DNA of 27,433 nucleotides from assembly GCA_002361625.1 (NCBI GenBank), contig DETL01000016.1, forward strand, positions 79,667-107,099, in the 5' to 3' direction. This DNA is from Bacteroidales bacterium UBA3289 (GTDB lineage: Bacteria > Bacteroidota > Bacteroidia > Bacteroidales > UBA932). Made by a program: the position numbers and the translations under genes. The notes under the pieces are model-generated. The model saw only the letters and a list, made by a program, of their open reading frames with translations, searched no databases and had not been told where the DNA came from. Positions 1 through 8,458 of this stretch are shown piece by piece (the first letter of the stretch is position 1; each line of letters starts with the position of its first letter).

Positions 1-2
1 CC

Positions 3-1115
3 GCCATGCCGCTGATGACCCTCATCCATGCGGACCGCTGCAACGACATCACCGCCACCTTCTACAACATCTACAAGGAACAGGGCGACCTGCCGGTATG
101 GCACCTGATGGGTAACGAAACCGACTGCATGGTGGGCAATCCGGGGCTCGTCGCCTTTGCCGACAACATCGTCAAGGGCTTCCAGGCCGGCCTCACCAAG
201 GAGCAGATGATCGAGGCGATGACGAAGACCGCCACCATGCCCGACCGGGGGCAGGACCTCCGGATGGAATACGGCTTCATCCCGGCCGACCTGTACCGCG
301 AATCCGTCGCCAACGACATGGAATACGCCGTCGCCGACGGCGCCCTCGCGAACGCCGCCGCCTTCCTGGGCGACGAAGCCACGGCCGCCGTCTATCGCGA
401 ACGCAGCCACTCCTACCGCCATTTCTGGGATCCCGAGCTCCAGTTCATGCGCGGCCGCAAGGTCGATGGTTCCTTCACCGAACCCTTCGACCCGATCTAT
501 TCCCGTCACGAGACCTCCGACTACACGGAAGGTACCGGCTGGCAGTACATCTGGCTCGTCCCGCAGGACGTCCAGGGCCTCCAGGACCTGTTCGGCTCCC
601 GGGAGGCGATGCTCACCAAGCTCGACGGGCTTTTCGAAGCGCCCGACCATATCGAGGGCGAGAATGCCTCTCCGGACATTTCCGGCCTGATCGGCCAGTA
701 TGCGCACGGCAACGAGCCGGGTCACCATACCCTGTACCTGTACTCCATGCTGGGCGAGCCCGACAAGGCCGCCGACCGCATCCGCCAGGTCTATAAAGAA
801 ATGTATTTCAACGACGTGGAAGGTCTCGCAGGCAACGAGGACGTGGGGCAGATGAGTGCCTGGTATGTCCTCTCCAGCTTTGGATTCTACCAGGTGGAGC
901 CTGCCTGCCCGCGCTTCTGGTTCGGCGCTCCGAACTTCGAGAAAGTGGTCGTGAAGGTTGCCGGCGGCGACTTCACGATTACCGCCAAAGGCCTTTCCGA
1001 GGAGAACCGCTACATCCGTGGCGTCAAGCTGAACGGCGAACCCTACGACCTCCCGTACATCGAGTACAAGGACATCGTGAAGGGCGGAACACTTGAATTC
1101 ATAATGGGAAAATAA
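3..1115 (+). CDS. GH92 alpha-mannosidase, C-terminal part (cut by window edge)
   Basis: Exo-acting alpha-mannosidase of glycoside hydrolase family 92, which releases mannose from alpha-mannan or N-glycans, usually in the periplasm or at the cell surface in Bacteroidetes. The reading frame is open to the left edge and already inside the catalytic domain, so the signal peptide and N-terminal beta-sandwich lie outside. Family landmarks are GNETDCMVG near residue 37, GNEPGHH near residue 236 and GNEDVGQMSAW near residue 277. By family knowledge the last two carry the catalytic Glu and Asp and calcium-site residues. The final 90 or so residues are the usual small C-terminal beta domain. The stop lies one base before the next start, so it is cotranscribed with the kinase and isomerase downstream. 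The family call is firm; linkage preference cannot be read from this fragment. Confidence 0.93.
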   Translation, partial: AMPLMTLIHADRCNDITATFYNIYKEQGDLPVWHLMGNETDCMVGNPGLVAFADNIVKGFQAGLTKEQMIEAMTKTATMPDRGQDLRMEYGFIPADLYRESVANDMEYAVADGALANAAAFLGDEATAAVYRERSHSYRHFWDPELQFMRGRKVDGSFTEPFDPIYSRHETSDYTEGTGWQYIWLVPQDVQGLQDLFGSREAMLTKLDGLFEAPDHIEGENASPDISGLIGQYAHGNEPGHHTLYLYSMLGEPDKAADRIRQVYKEMYFNDVEGLAGNEDVGQMSAWYVLSSFGFYQVEPACPRFWFGAPNFEKVVVKVAGGDFTITAKGLSEENRYIRGVKLNGEPYDLPYIEYKDIVKGGTLEFIMGK

Positions 1116-1116
1116 T

Positions 1117-2220
1117 ATGGGAAACTACACCAACGATTCCAGAATCGTCCTTACCCTGGACGCCGGCGGCACCAACATGGTGTTCGGCGCAATGAAGGGC
1201 GAAGAGTATGTAGGCGAGCCGATCACGCTCCCGGCCAACGCCAATGACCTGGACCTGTGCCTGAAGACGATGGTCGTCGGGTTCGAGTCCGTGATGAACA
1301 CCCTCTCCGAGAAGCCCGTCGCCATCAGCTTCGCCTTCCCCGGCCCGGCCGACTACCCGAACGGCATCATCGGCGGATACCTGCCCAACTTCCCGTCCTT
1401 CCGCGACGGTGTGGCGCTGGGACCGTTCCTCGAGGAAAAGTTCGGCATTCCCGTGTTCATCAACAACGACGGTGACCTGTACGCTTTCGGCGAGGCCCTC
1501 GGCGGTGCCCTCCCGGCAGTGAATGAGAAGCTCAAAGCCCTGGGCAGCGCCAAGCAGTACCGGAACCTCATCGGCTACACCTTCGGCACCGGCTTCGGGA
1601 TCGGCTGCGTCATCAACGGCCAGCTGAACCGCGGCGACAATTCCTGCGTGGAGACCTACTGCCTGCCGCACAGCCGCATCGACGGAGTCATCGTGGAAGA
1701 CGGCGTCGCCGTCCGGGCCGTCAAGCGCGTATATGCGGAACGTTCCGGCGTGAACGATCCTTCCCTTACCCCGAAAGACATCTATGACATCGCCGAAGGC
1801 AAGCGTCCCGGCAATCCGGAAGCTGCCAAGGCTGCTTTCGCCGAAATGGGCACGGTCGCCGGCAACGCGATGGCCCTTGCCGCCCAGCTCATGGACGGCC
1901 TCATCGTCATCGGCGGCGGCATTACGGCATCCAAGAAGTATTTCATGCCCAGCCTCCTGGAAGCCCTCCGCGGCACGGTCCGCACCCTCTCCGGCGATAC
2001 GCTCCAGAAGCTCCAGATGAAGGTTTACAACCTGGATGACGAGGCCGAGTTCGCCGCTTTCGCGAAGGGCGACGCCCGCGAACTCAAAGTCTATGGTTCC
2101 GACAAGACCGTCACCTACGACCCGCAGAAGCGAATCGGCGTGATGATTTCCCGGATCGGCGCTTCCAAGGCCATCTCCGTGGGCGCCTACGATTTCGCCC
2201 TGGCACAATTAGACGCTTAA
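1117..2220 (+). CDS. ROK-family sugar kinase (probable mannose or glucose kinase)
   Basis: ATP-dependent hexokinase of the ROK family, cytoplasmic, 367 residues. The N-terminal phosphate loop reads DAGGTN at residues 15-20. The catalytic Asp is probably D118 in INNDGD, and a second glycine-rich phosphate-binding loop, GTGFGIG, spans 157-163. The usual ROK zinc motif (CxCGxxGCxE) is absent; only isolated cysteines occur at 176 and 182. Its position between a mannosidase and mannose-6-phosphate isomerase suggests it phosphorylates the mannose released by GH92. Substrate is inferred from context; glucose or N-acetylmannosamine cannot be excluded. Start chosen at the ATG one base after the upstream stop. 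Confidence 0.85.
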   Translation: MGNYTNDSRIVLTLDAGGTNMVFGAMKGEEYVGEPITLPANANDLDLCLKTMVVGFESVMNTLSEKPVAISFAFPGPADYPNGIIGGYLPNFPSFRDGVALGPFLEEKFGIPVFINNDGDLYAFGEALGGALPAVNEKLKALGSAKQYRNLIGYTFGTGFGIGCVINGQLNRGDNSCVETYCLPHSRIDGVIVEDGVAVRAVKRVYAERSGVNDPSLTPKDIYDIAEGKRPGNPEAAKAAFAEMGTVAGNAMALAAQLMDGLIVIGGGITASKKYFMPSLLEALRGTVRTLSGDTLQKLQMKVYNLDDEAEFAAFAKGDARELKVYGSDKTVTYDPQKRIGVMISRIGASKAISVGAYDFALAQLDA

Positions 2221-2224
2221 AACC

Positions 2225-3241
2225 ATGTATCCGCTGAAATTCAAACCTATCTTCAAGACGATTGTCTGGGGCGGCGAGAAGATCGCTCCCTATAAGGGCG
2301 TGGAGACCACGCAGGAGCATATCGGCGAAAGCTGGGAACTGTCCGGTGTGAAAGGGAACGAATCCGTCGTGGCGAACGGTGCCCTGGCCGGAAAGACCAT
2401 CGCGGAGCTCGTGAAAGAGTACAAAGGCCGCCTCGTGGGCGAGCATGTGTATGCCAACACCGGCGACGAGTTCCCGCTCCTGATCAAGTTCATCGACGCG
2501 CTTTCAGACCTGTCCATCCAGGTCCACCCCAATGACGAACTGGCCGCCGTGCGGCATAACGGTTCCAAGGGAAAGACCGAGATGTGGTATGTCGTCGCTG
2601 CCGAGCCGGGGGCCCATCTCCTCGCCGGCATGACCGAGGAAATCACTCCCGAGGAATATGAGAAGCGTGTGGCCGACGGTACGATTACCGAAGTGCTGGC
2701 CCGTCATGACGTGCATCCCGGGGATGTATTCTTCCTCCCGGCCGGACGCATCCACGCTATCTGCGGCGGCTGCTTCATCGCCGAGATCCAGCAGACCTCC
2801 GACATCACCTACCGCATCTACGACTACGGCCGCCTGGGCCTGGACGGAAAACCCCGCCAACTCCACACCGAGCTCGCAAAGGACGCCATCGACTACAAGG
2901 TCTATCCGGAGTACCGCACTCCTTACACCCCCGTCAAGGACGCAGAGAACGAAGTCGTTTCCTGCAAATACTTCACCACCAGCATCTACGACCTGGACTC
3001 CCCCGTCACGAAAAACCTGGAGGACACCGATTCCTTCCTCGTGGTGATGTGCCTTTCCGGTCACGGCACCCTGACGGACGCCGAGCCCGTCTATGACGAA
3101 GAAGGCCGCCGCGGCCCTACCAAGGGTCACCGCACCGACCTTCGTCAGGGTGAAACCGTCCTCATCCCCGCCACCTCCATCGGCGTCACCTTCACCCCCG
3201 CCGAAGGCGGCATGAAGGTGCTCACGAGCTACATCAAGTAA
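2225..3241 (+). CDS. manA: mannose-6-phosphate isomerase, class I
   Basis: Interconverts mannose-6-phosphate and fructose-6-phosphate in the cytoplasm, feeding mannose into glycolysis. It has 338 residues, the length of the short bacterial type I enzymes. The cupin zinc site is visible: Q99 and H101 in IQVHPND, E119 in GKTEMWY and H177 in PAGRIHAIC. The N-terminus KFKPIFKTIVWGG is typical of the family. It starts 4 nt after the ROK kinase stop and is last in the operon, followed by a strong hairpin. With GH92 and the kinase it forms a complete route from mannoside to fructose-6-phosphate. Confidence 0.95.
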   Translation: MYPLKFKPIFKTIVWGGEKIAPYKGVETTQEHIGESWELSGVKGNESVVANGALAGKTIAELVKEYKGRLVGEHVYANTGDEFPLLIKFIDALSDLSIQVHPNDELAAVRHNGSKGKTEMWYVVAAEPGAHLLAGMTEEITPEEYEKRVADGTITEVLARHDVHPGDVFFLPAGRIHAICGGCFIAEIQQTSDITYRIYDYGRLGLDGKPRQLHTELAKDAIDYKVYPEYRTPYTPVKDAENEVVSCKYFTTSIYDLDSPVTKNLEDTDSFLVVMCLSGHGTLTDAEPVYDEEGRRGPTKGHRTDLRQGETVLIPATSIGVTFTPAEGGMKVLTSYIK

Positions 3242-3257
3242 CAGTCACGCAAGGCAT

Positions 3258-3303
3258 TAAACCTATGAGAGGTGCACCGGATGGTGCACCTCTCATAGGT
3301 TTA
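3258..3303. terminator. Perfect 21-bp hairpin between convergent genes, probable bidirectional terminator
   Basis: Positions 3258-3278 are exactly complementary to 3283-3303, with a GGAT loop. It lies between the stops of the convergent manA and serpin genes. Only three T residues close each arm and no longer T-tract follows, so it is not a textbook intrinsic terminator. Its position and stability still make termination in both directions the most likely role. Confidence 0.7.
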
Positions 3304-3318
3304 TACGCAATCCTCATC

Positions 3319-4605
3319 CTACTTGCCAGTGAACACGCCGGAGAACAGGACAACACCGGAAGTCTTTTCCTGGATCAGATAGACGAAAGGATGGTCGGCT
3401 GTGAAGTAATAAGTGGTTCGATCATCCAGTGTCGAAGATCCCCAAATACTGGAATTGGTGGCAGCTGCCGCTTCTATTCCTTTCTCATTCACGGAAATCG
3501 TCGCTTTATGCAATACTGAACCAATCATCAATGGCAAGCTGTATTCCAGCATATTCTGGAAATCGCAAGGACCGAAAATGTAAGAAACTCCCATTTTTTT
3601 AAGCGCAGGCTTTACATCCATTGCCGACCTCGTTTTGAACTTGGGCATGACAACAATAACGTCTTTTGTATCCGAACTGAAACCGGAACTCTCTTTTATC
3701 CGGGGAATGACTTCAGCAATATCTCGCTCGGCTTGAGGAAGATATACAGATAAACAGAACTTACTGTTTCCCAAAGGAAGGGAAATAGCAGAATATACTT
3801 CGTTCGACTCATATCGAATCTCAAATTCTCCTGCCATAAAAGGAATGGAAAAATCCCCTTCTGAAGAATGGAAGGTTCTGTCTACTGTCGACTTGGGGTC
3901 AAAGGGGTAAACCATATCTGCCTTAAAATACATAGCATTTAACAGATATGCAAATGAAGCCTCGTCATATCTATCCAACATAGTTGGAATGAGCCCTTCC
4001 GTACAGTCATTCACCCAATTATTGATTCTCGAAGTAACTCGATCCCATTCTTTAAAAGGAAGAGATTCCGCAACGCCATAAAACACGTCCTCCATTTCTT
4101 TTTGAAAAGACTCTTGCACAGGATAATAGCTGTCAACGATAATGGCGTTTGCCATTTTCACAGTCGAGGACAGATCCACGGCTGGCAGTCCTTCTATAAT
4201 CGTTCGGCAAAAAGAATTGAGTTGCGAAACTCCCTCGTCCAGCTTAAACGCTTTTAAGATCTCATCGCGAGCTTTTCCGGAAGTTCCGTTTGCCGCCATG
4301 GCCAAGTCCATATAAATGCTGAGTGGAGATATAACAAAACTGCTTTTCTTATCTTCGCTCACATAAAGAGAGTCCAGTAAATCGAATGCGAAATCACTAT
4401 ATCCTCTCACCAAATTCTTTTGATTCTGAGAAAGTGAAATCGTATTAATCTGCTTGGATGCCATGGGGCTCCTGACAGAAATCTCTTCAGAAAAACAATC
4501 TGACAGCATAGTATCTTTATCTTCCGATTGATTCAAAACTTCACAACCACAAAATAAAGACAAAATGGCAATGAGATAGCCAATGTTTTTACAAATCGTT
4601 TTCAT
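3319..4605 (-). CDS. Serpin-family serine/cysteine protease inhibitor, lipoprotein
   Basis: Suicide-type protease inhibitor of the serpin superfamily, 428 residues. The N-terminal hydrophobic segment ends at C19/C21 (LSLFCGC), a probable lipoprotein signal. An acidic SEDKD stretch follows, which could be a Bacteroidetes surface-export signal. The serpin fold runs from about residue 66 to the end. The hinge EKGIEAAAAT is at 374-383 and the C-terminal signature HPFVYLIQEKTSGVVLFSG at 405-423. Counting from the hinge, P14 is Ile377 and the predicted scissile pair is S390-S391. Inhibitory serpins usually have Thr or Ser at P14. The loop between P1 and the HPF segment is about five residues longer than in human alpha-1-antitrypsin. 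G+C is about 43%, well below most of the window. It has its own promoter and strong ribosome binding site. Family is certain, inhibitory activity is not. Confidence 0.92.
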   Translation of the reverse strand: MKTICKNIGYLIAILSLFCGCEVLNQSEDKDTMLSDCFSEEISVRSPMASKQINTISLSQNQKNLVRGYSDFAFDLLDSLYVSEDKKSSFVISPLSIYMDLAMAANGTSGKARDEILKAFKLDEGVSQLNSFCRTIIEGLPAVDLSSTVKMANAIIVDSYYPVQESFQKEMEDVFYGVAESLPFKEWDRVTSRINNWVNDCTEGLIPTMLDRYDEASFAYLLNAMYFKADMVYPFDPKSTVDRTFHSSEGDFSIPFMAGEFEIRYESNEVYSAISLPLGNSKFCLSVYLPQAERDIAEVIPRIKESSGFSSDTKDVIVVMPKFKTRSAMDVKPALKKMGVSYIFGPCDFQNMLEYSLPLMIGSVLHKATISVNEKGIEAAAATNSSIWGSSTLDDRTTYYFTADHPFVYLIQEKTSGVVLFSGVFTGK

Positions 4606-4610
4606 AGTGT

Positions 4611-4619
4611 TCCTCCTTT
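4611..4619 (-). promoter_or_regulatory. Strong Shine-Dalgarno site for the serpin gene
   Basis: Reads AAAGGAGGA on the minus strand, 5 nt before the ATG. Such a complete anti-16S match was not seen before the other minus-strand starts I examined and is uncommon in Bacteroidetes. It supports the chosen start. Confidence 0.8.
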
Positions 4620-4646
4620 ATAATTCTAATTCCGGAATATTTTTTT

Positions 4647-4676
4647 CAAAAATAACAATATGAATCGATTAGACAA
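4647..4676 (-). promoter_or_regulatory. Bacteroidetes-type promoter for the serpin gene
   Basis: The -7 element TATTTTTG (4654-4647, minus strand) matches TAnnTTTG exactly. A -33 TTG (4676-4674) sits 19 nt upstream. The predicted transcript would have a leader of roughly 35 nt. This allows expression independent of the upstream TPR gene. Confidence 0.65.
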
Positions 4677-4691
4677 GACTTGTATATTCAA

Positions 4692-4706
4692 AATAATGCT
4701 ATTATT
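4692..4706. repeat. Small AT-rich inverted repeat upstream of the serpin promoter
   Basis: AATAAT-GCT-ATTATT, a perfect 6-bp inverted repeat with a 3-nt spacer, about 16 nt upstream of the -33 element. It could be an operator, but in such AT-rich sequence it could also arise by chance. The rest of 4606-4817 shows no gene. Confidence 0.25.
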
Positions 4707-4817
4707 AAGTCGCCTTAAGTGATTGATTATTAGGCAATAATAGGAGTCAACATACTATTACCATGGATGAGGCACTCCGGAAAGGCGTTTTTTATAGGGC
4801 GATAATAGTAATATTTT

Positions 4818-6440
4818 CTAGCTCCTTGTGGGATGGCTCGGTAAAAAACTCAAGAACAGATCCCGATCCTTCGGATTCGCCGTTTTTATGGCAGAAATCA
4901 GTTGCCACCTCATGTCGTAAACATTCTGTCTGCTTCTACTTCCCATGATCACTTTAATCGATGTATAGGAAAGGCCCAAGACAAGATACGCGAACAACAT
5001 GATCCGATTACGGGTCAATGATGGCATTTGTTCCTTCAATTTGATAATCAGTCCATCATATTTCTTATCCAGATTATCAAGAAGTTTGTTCTGAAATTCC
5101 TCTGAACGGAATTTTTCTATCTCAGACTCATAGGCTTCAAGCATCGCCGTCTTGATTTGACTACTGGGATAGTAGTAAGCAGCACTGATCCGATCCATTG
5201 ACTCAAAACCTAAAGAGCCCAACTCCTCACAAGCAAGACGGTATCGATCTGTCTCGAGTTTCATTTCCTCTTCGGCCATGCGACGGCGCTCTATGCTTCT
5301 TTTGTATAACAACCAGGCCACAATAGATACCGCAAAGACCAGCAACAGGATTAATGCATAGACAAACCGGTTTACCGCCTTCTGTTTCCTCAATAATTCA
5401 TTAGTGGTCTTAAGATAACCGTTTTGTGCCTTGACGACAGACTGTTCCAATGAGACAATTGCCACGGAATCCACATAATCATACAGTTCACGTAGCAAAG
5501 GGAACGCTTTCTCCTGATTCCCTTCGGACAGCTGAATCTGATAATCCCGATTCATGACAAACGCTTTTTCCGCCGGCGTCCTTGACCGGGAATAAGCCGC
5601 CTTCAGATACTCATCAGAATCATCCTCGTGCAGCAATGCTTTGGATAGGGAATATGTTGCCAAGGCTCGGCTGTTCGGTTTGTAACCGAGAGCTTCCGCT
5701 CTAGTCAATCGGCTGATTACGCTATCCGGCCGATACGGCTCATCGACCAGAAAAACATCGGCAGAATTTGATAACGCTATCCTCAACCGAAGGCTGTCTT
5801 TTTTATCCGTTGCAATCCGGATGGCAGAACGGTAAACACTGTCGGCCTTCGACAATTCCGAATTGTCATAAAATGCCAAAGCAAGCTTTATCCGGGCATC
5901 ATCCTCATGAACCTCCTTCCCGGCTAATCTGAAATACTCCAGCGCCCTTTCGATACTTGACAGTTCCTCCGGGTAATTGTGCGTTTTCGCAAAGACATAA
6001 TAAAGGCTTCTCGCCGACATGCCCGCTAAAAACCAATCCTTCTGGAAGACAGCCTCATGCTCTGAACGCATGAACTGCACAGCAGCATCTTCGAGCTCTC
6101 CCGCACCTCGCAGCTGGTCTCCATAATAATACCTTGCTTTGAGTCTGTCCTTTCTGCTGCCGTACCGATCATACCAGTCTGCGACTCTGGCCATATCCTT
6201 GACACGACGACCGTCATCCACGTGATTCTTATCAAGTGCAATCGCATAGAGAAGGTCATAACGCATTCCCCGGACGGTTCCCAACGATGTGGAATCCACG
6301 TCATCAAATGCAGCCAATGCGTCGGCAGGGCTAACATCAAGCACTGCCTCAATCCTATCCAACTTTTTGTCAATCTCGTTATGACAGCTAGAAAGGACGA
6401 TCACAATGAGCCAGAAGAAAGGACAATGATGCTTAGCCAT
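4818..6440 (-). CDS. TPR-transmembrane-HTH protein, putative membrane-tethered regulator
   Basis: 540 residues with the layout of a Bacteroidetes family of TPR proteins that end in a cytoplasmic helix-turn-helix-like domain. A lipobox-like signal is at the N-terminus (LSSC, C19). Helical TPR-like repeats cover about 30-340 and a coiled segment 340-358. A single transmembrane helix spans about 359-378, followed by a basic stop (KRSIERRR). A charged coiled coil covers 380-470, and a LuxR-like HTH segment 474-520 (LTRNRIMLFAYLVLG, then SRQNVYDMRWQL). No kinase or receiver domain is present. The likely role is sensing outside the cytoplasm and regulating transcription, by analogy with the family. 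G+C is about 46%, against about 60% in the peptidase gene 14 nt upstream. Target genes are unknown; the adjacent serpin and the nuclease operon are candidates. Confidence 0.75.
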   Translation of the reverse strand: MAKHHCPFFWLIVIVLSSCHNEIDKKLDRIEAVLDVSPADALAAFDDVDSTSLGTVRGMRYDLLYAIALDKNHVDDGRRVKDMARVADWYDRYGSRKDRLKARYYYGDQLRGAGELEDAAVQFMRSEHEAVFQKDWFLAGMSARSLYYVFAKTHNYPEELSSIERALEYFRLAGKEVHEDDARIKLALAFYDNSELSKADSVYRSAIRIATDKKDSLRLRIALSNSADVFLVDEPYRPDSVISRLTRAEALGYKPNSRALATYSLSKALLHEDDSDEYLKAAYSRSRTPAEKAFVMNRDYQIQLSEGNQEKAFPLLRELYDYVDSVAIVSLEQSVVKAQNGYLKTTNELLRKQKAVNRFVYALILLLVFAVSIVAWLLYKRSIERRRMAEEEMKLETDRYRLACEELGSLGFESMDRISAAYYYPSSQIKTAMLEAYESEIEKFRSEEFQNKLLDNLDKKYDGLIIKLKEQMPSLTRNRIMLFAYLVLGLSYTSIKVIMGSRSRQNVYDMRWQLISAIKTANPKDRDLFLSFLPSHPTRS

Positions 6441-6454
6441 AATCAGGATCTATC

Positions 6455-8446
6455 CTATTCCAGCCCGCGGGCGCGGAGGAGCGCCAACGGATCGGGATCC
6501 TCGCCCATGAAGCGATGGAAGAGGATCATCGGTTCCTCGGAGCCGCCCTTCTCGAGGAAGGTCTGGCGGAAAGCTTTGTTCGTGGCGGGGTTGAAGACGC
6601 CGTCGGCCTTGAACTTCTCCCACGCATCCACATCCAGGACCTCGGACCAGAGGTAGCTGTAGTAGCCGGCGCTGTAGCCGCTGTTGAAGATGTGGTTGAA
6701 GTAAGTGGTGCGGTAACGCGGGATGATCTCGTCGATGAGGCCCATTTCACCGCACACCTTCGTCTCGAAGTCGCGGATGGACTGGGCGTCGGTGAAGTTG
6801 GCGAGGTCGTCGAGCGTGAGCTCATGCCACTTCATGTCCAGAATGGAAGCGGCGCAGAGCTCACCGGTCGTGAATCCCTGATTGAACTTCAGGGAGTTCC
6901 CGATCTTCTCCACCAGGGCGGCCGGGATGGGTTCGCCGGTCTGCCAGTTATTGGCATAGGCAGCCAGGATCTCCGGCTCGAAGGCGTAATTCTCATTGAA
7001 TTGGGAGAACATCTCCACGAAGTCGCGCTTGACGGAAGTGCCGCTTACGGAGGGATAATGGCACTTTGTGAGGAAACCGTGCAGGGCATGGCCGAACTCA
7101 TGGAAAGCCGTTTGGACCTGGTCGATGGTGAGCATGGACGGGAGTTCCTCCGTCGGAGGGACGAAGTTACACACGTTCACGATGATCGGACGCGTGTCCA
7201 CGCCGTTTTCCACATACTGGTCGCGGAAGTTGTTCATCCAGGCGCCGCCGCGCTTGGTGTCGCGGGAGAACCAGTCCTGGTAGAAGATGCCCAGCAGCGA
7301 CCCGTCGGCATCCGTGAGCTTGTAGGCCTTCACGACGGGATTATAGACCTCCACCTCGGGGGCGGGCTCCACGTTCACGCCATAAACCTTCTTGGCGGCA
7401 TAGAAAACGCCCTTGGAGACGGAATCGGCCTGGAAATAGGGTTTGGTGACGGACTCGTCCAAGTCGTACTTGAGGGCACGGACCTTCTCGGCATAGTAAA
7501 ACCAGTCCCAGGGTTCGATTTCGTGACCGGCAACAGCTTCCATATCGGCCATCTCCTCGCGGGCCTTCCGCATGGAGGCATCCATGATGGGCTTCAGGAA
7601 GGCATCGACGGTTTCCGGGTCCCCGGCCATCTTGTCGGCGAGGAGGTATTCGGCGGAGTTCTTGTAACCCAACAAGTTGGCTTTCTCCGTCCGGAGCTTC
7701 ATGATCTCCAGGACGATAGCGTTGTTGTCGTACTCTTTGCCATTGTTGCAGCGGTTGGAATAGGCCTTGAAGGCCTTCTCGCGCAGGGCCCGGTCCTCGC
7801 AGGTGGTCATGAAGGCCGGATACTCGGACACGGTCACACCGATGGCGTCCCGGAAGGCATTATTCTCCGCCAGGAGATTCTGGCCGAACTTCTGGCTCAG
7901 GACGGCGAGGCGGGAGTTGATTTCCGCGAAACGGGCCTTGCCCGCAGCGTCCAGGCCCACGCCGTTGCGTTCGAAGCGCTGGTAGAGTTTCGTCGTCACC
8001 ATCTGCTGTTCCCGGTCCAGGCCGGACATGTCGTCATACACCGCCTTCACGCGGGCGAAGAAGGCTTCGTCCATGAAGATGGCGTCGTCGGCCTCGGTCA
8101 CGAGCGGGGTAATCTCCTCCTCGACCGCCTGCATGGCCGGGGTGGAGTCGGATTCGGACAGGTTGTAGAACACGCCGGAAACTTTCGCAAGAAGCTTTCC
8201 GGAACGCTCGTAAGCAGCGATCGTGTTCTCGAAGGTAGGCGCGTCCGGATTGGCGACGATCGCCTGGATTTCGGCCTTCTGGGCCTCGATGCCGGCCTTG
8301 ACGGCGGGGACATAGTCCTCCACCGCCATCTTGCTGAACGGGGCCGTTCCGTAGGGGGTGTTCCAGTTTTCCTGGAAAATGTTCTTCTGTTGATTACAAG
8401 CCATAAACAGGAGCAGGGCAAAGGATGCCGCAATCGCTTTTTTCAT
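6455..8446 (-). CDS. dcp: M3-family zinc metallopeptidase lipoprotein (peptidyl-dipeptidase Dcp type)
   Basis: Cleaves short peptides, typically releasing C-terminal dipeptides. 663 residues, close to the family's usual length. The zinc site is intact: H449 and H453 in HEFGH and probably E478 in RDFVEMFSQ. The N-terminal NWNTPYGTAPFSKM segment is characteristic of Dcp/oligopeptidase A relatives. It carries a lipoprotein signal (LFMAC, C17), so it acts in the periplasm or at the surface rather than in the cytoplasm as E. coli Dcp does. It starts 12 nt after the DUF5689 gene and is probably read from the same transcript as the nucleases. This suggests processing of peptides freed together with nucleic acid, or simply an operon passenger. 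Assignment to M3 is firm; the Dcp subfamily is likely. Confidence 0.92.
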   Translation of the reverse strand: MKKAIAASFALLLFMACNQQKNIFQENWNTPYGTAPFSKMAVEDYVPAVKAGIEAQKAEIQAIVANPDAPTFENTIAAYERSGKLLAKVSGVFYNLSESDSTPAMQAVEEEITPLVTEADDAIFMDEAFFARVKAVYDDMSGLDREQQMVTTKLYQRFERNGVGLDAAGKARFAEINSRLAVLSQKFGQNLLAENNAFRDAIGVTVSEYPAFMTTCEDRALREKAFKAYSNRCNNGKEYDNNAIVLEIMKLRTEKANLLGYKNSAEYLLADKMAGDPETVDAFLKPIMDASMRKAREEMADMEAVAGHEIEPWDWFYYAEKVRALKYDLDESVTKPYFQADSVSKGVFYAAKKVYGVNVEPAPEVEVYNPVVKAYKLTDADGSLLGIFYQDWFSRDTKRGGAWMNNFRDQYVENGVDTRPIIVNVCNFVPPTEELPSMLTIDQVQTAFHEFGHALHGFLTKCHYPSVSGTSVKRDFVEMFSQFNENYAFEPEILAAYANNWQTGEPIPAALVEKIGNSLKFNQGFTTGELCAASILDMKWHELTLDDLANFTDAQSIRDFETKVCGEMGLIDEIIPRYRTTYFNHIFNSGYSAGYYSYLWSEVLDVDAWEKFKADGVFNPATNKAFRQTFLEKGGSEEPMILFHRFMGEDPDPLALLRARGLE

Positions 8447-8458
8447 GTTATAACCGAT

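Noticed and set aside
3265..3519. 84-codon plus-strand open frame after manA
   Set aside because: Begins inside the terminator hairpin and runs antisense to the end of the serpin gene; no domain is visible.
4763..4948. 61-codon plus-strand open frame between the serpin and TPR genes
   Set aside because: Overlaps the 3' end of the TPR gene on the other strand, and there is no recognisable domain or ribosome site.
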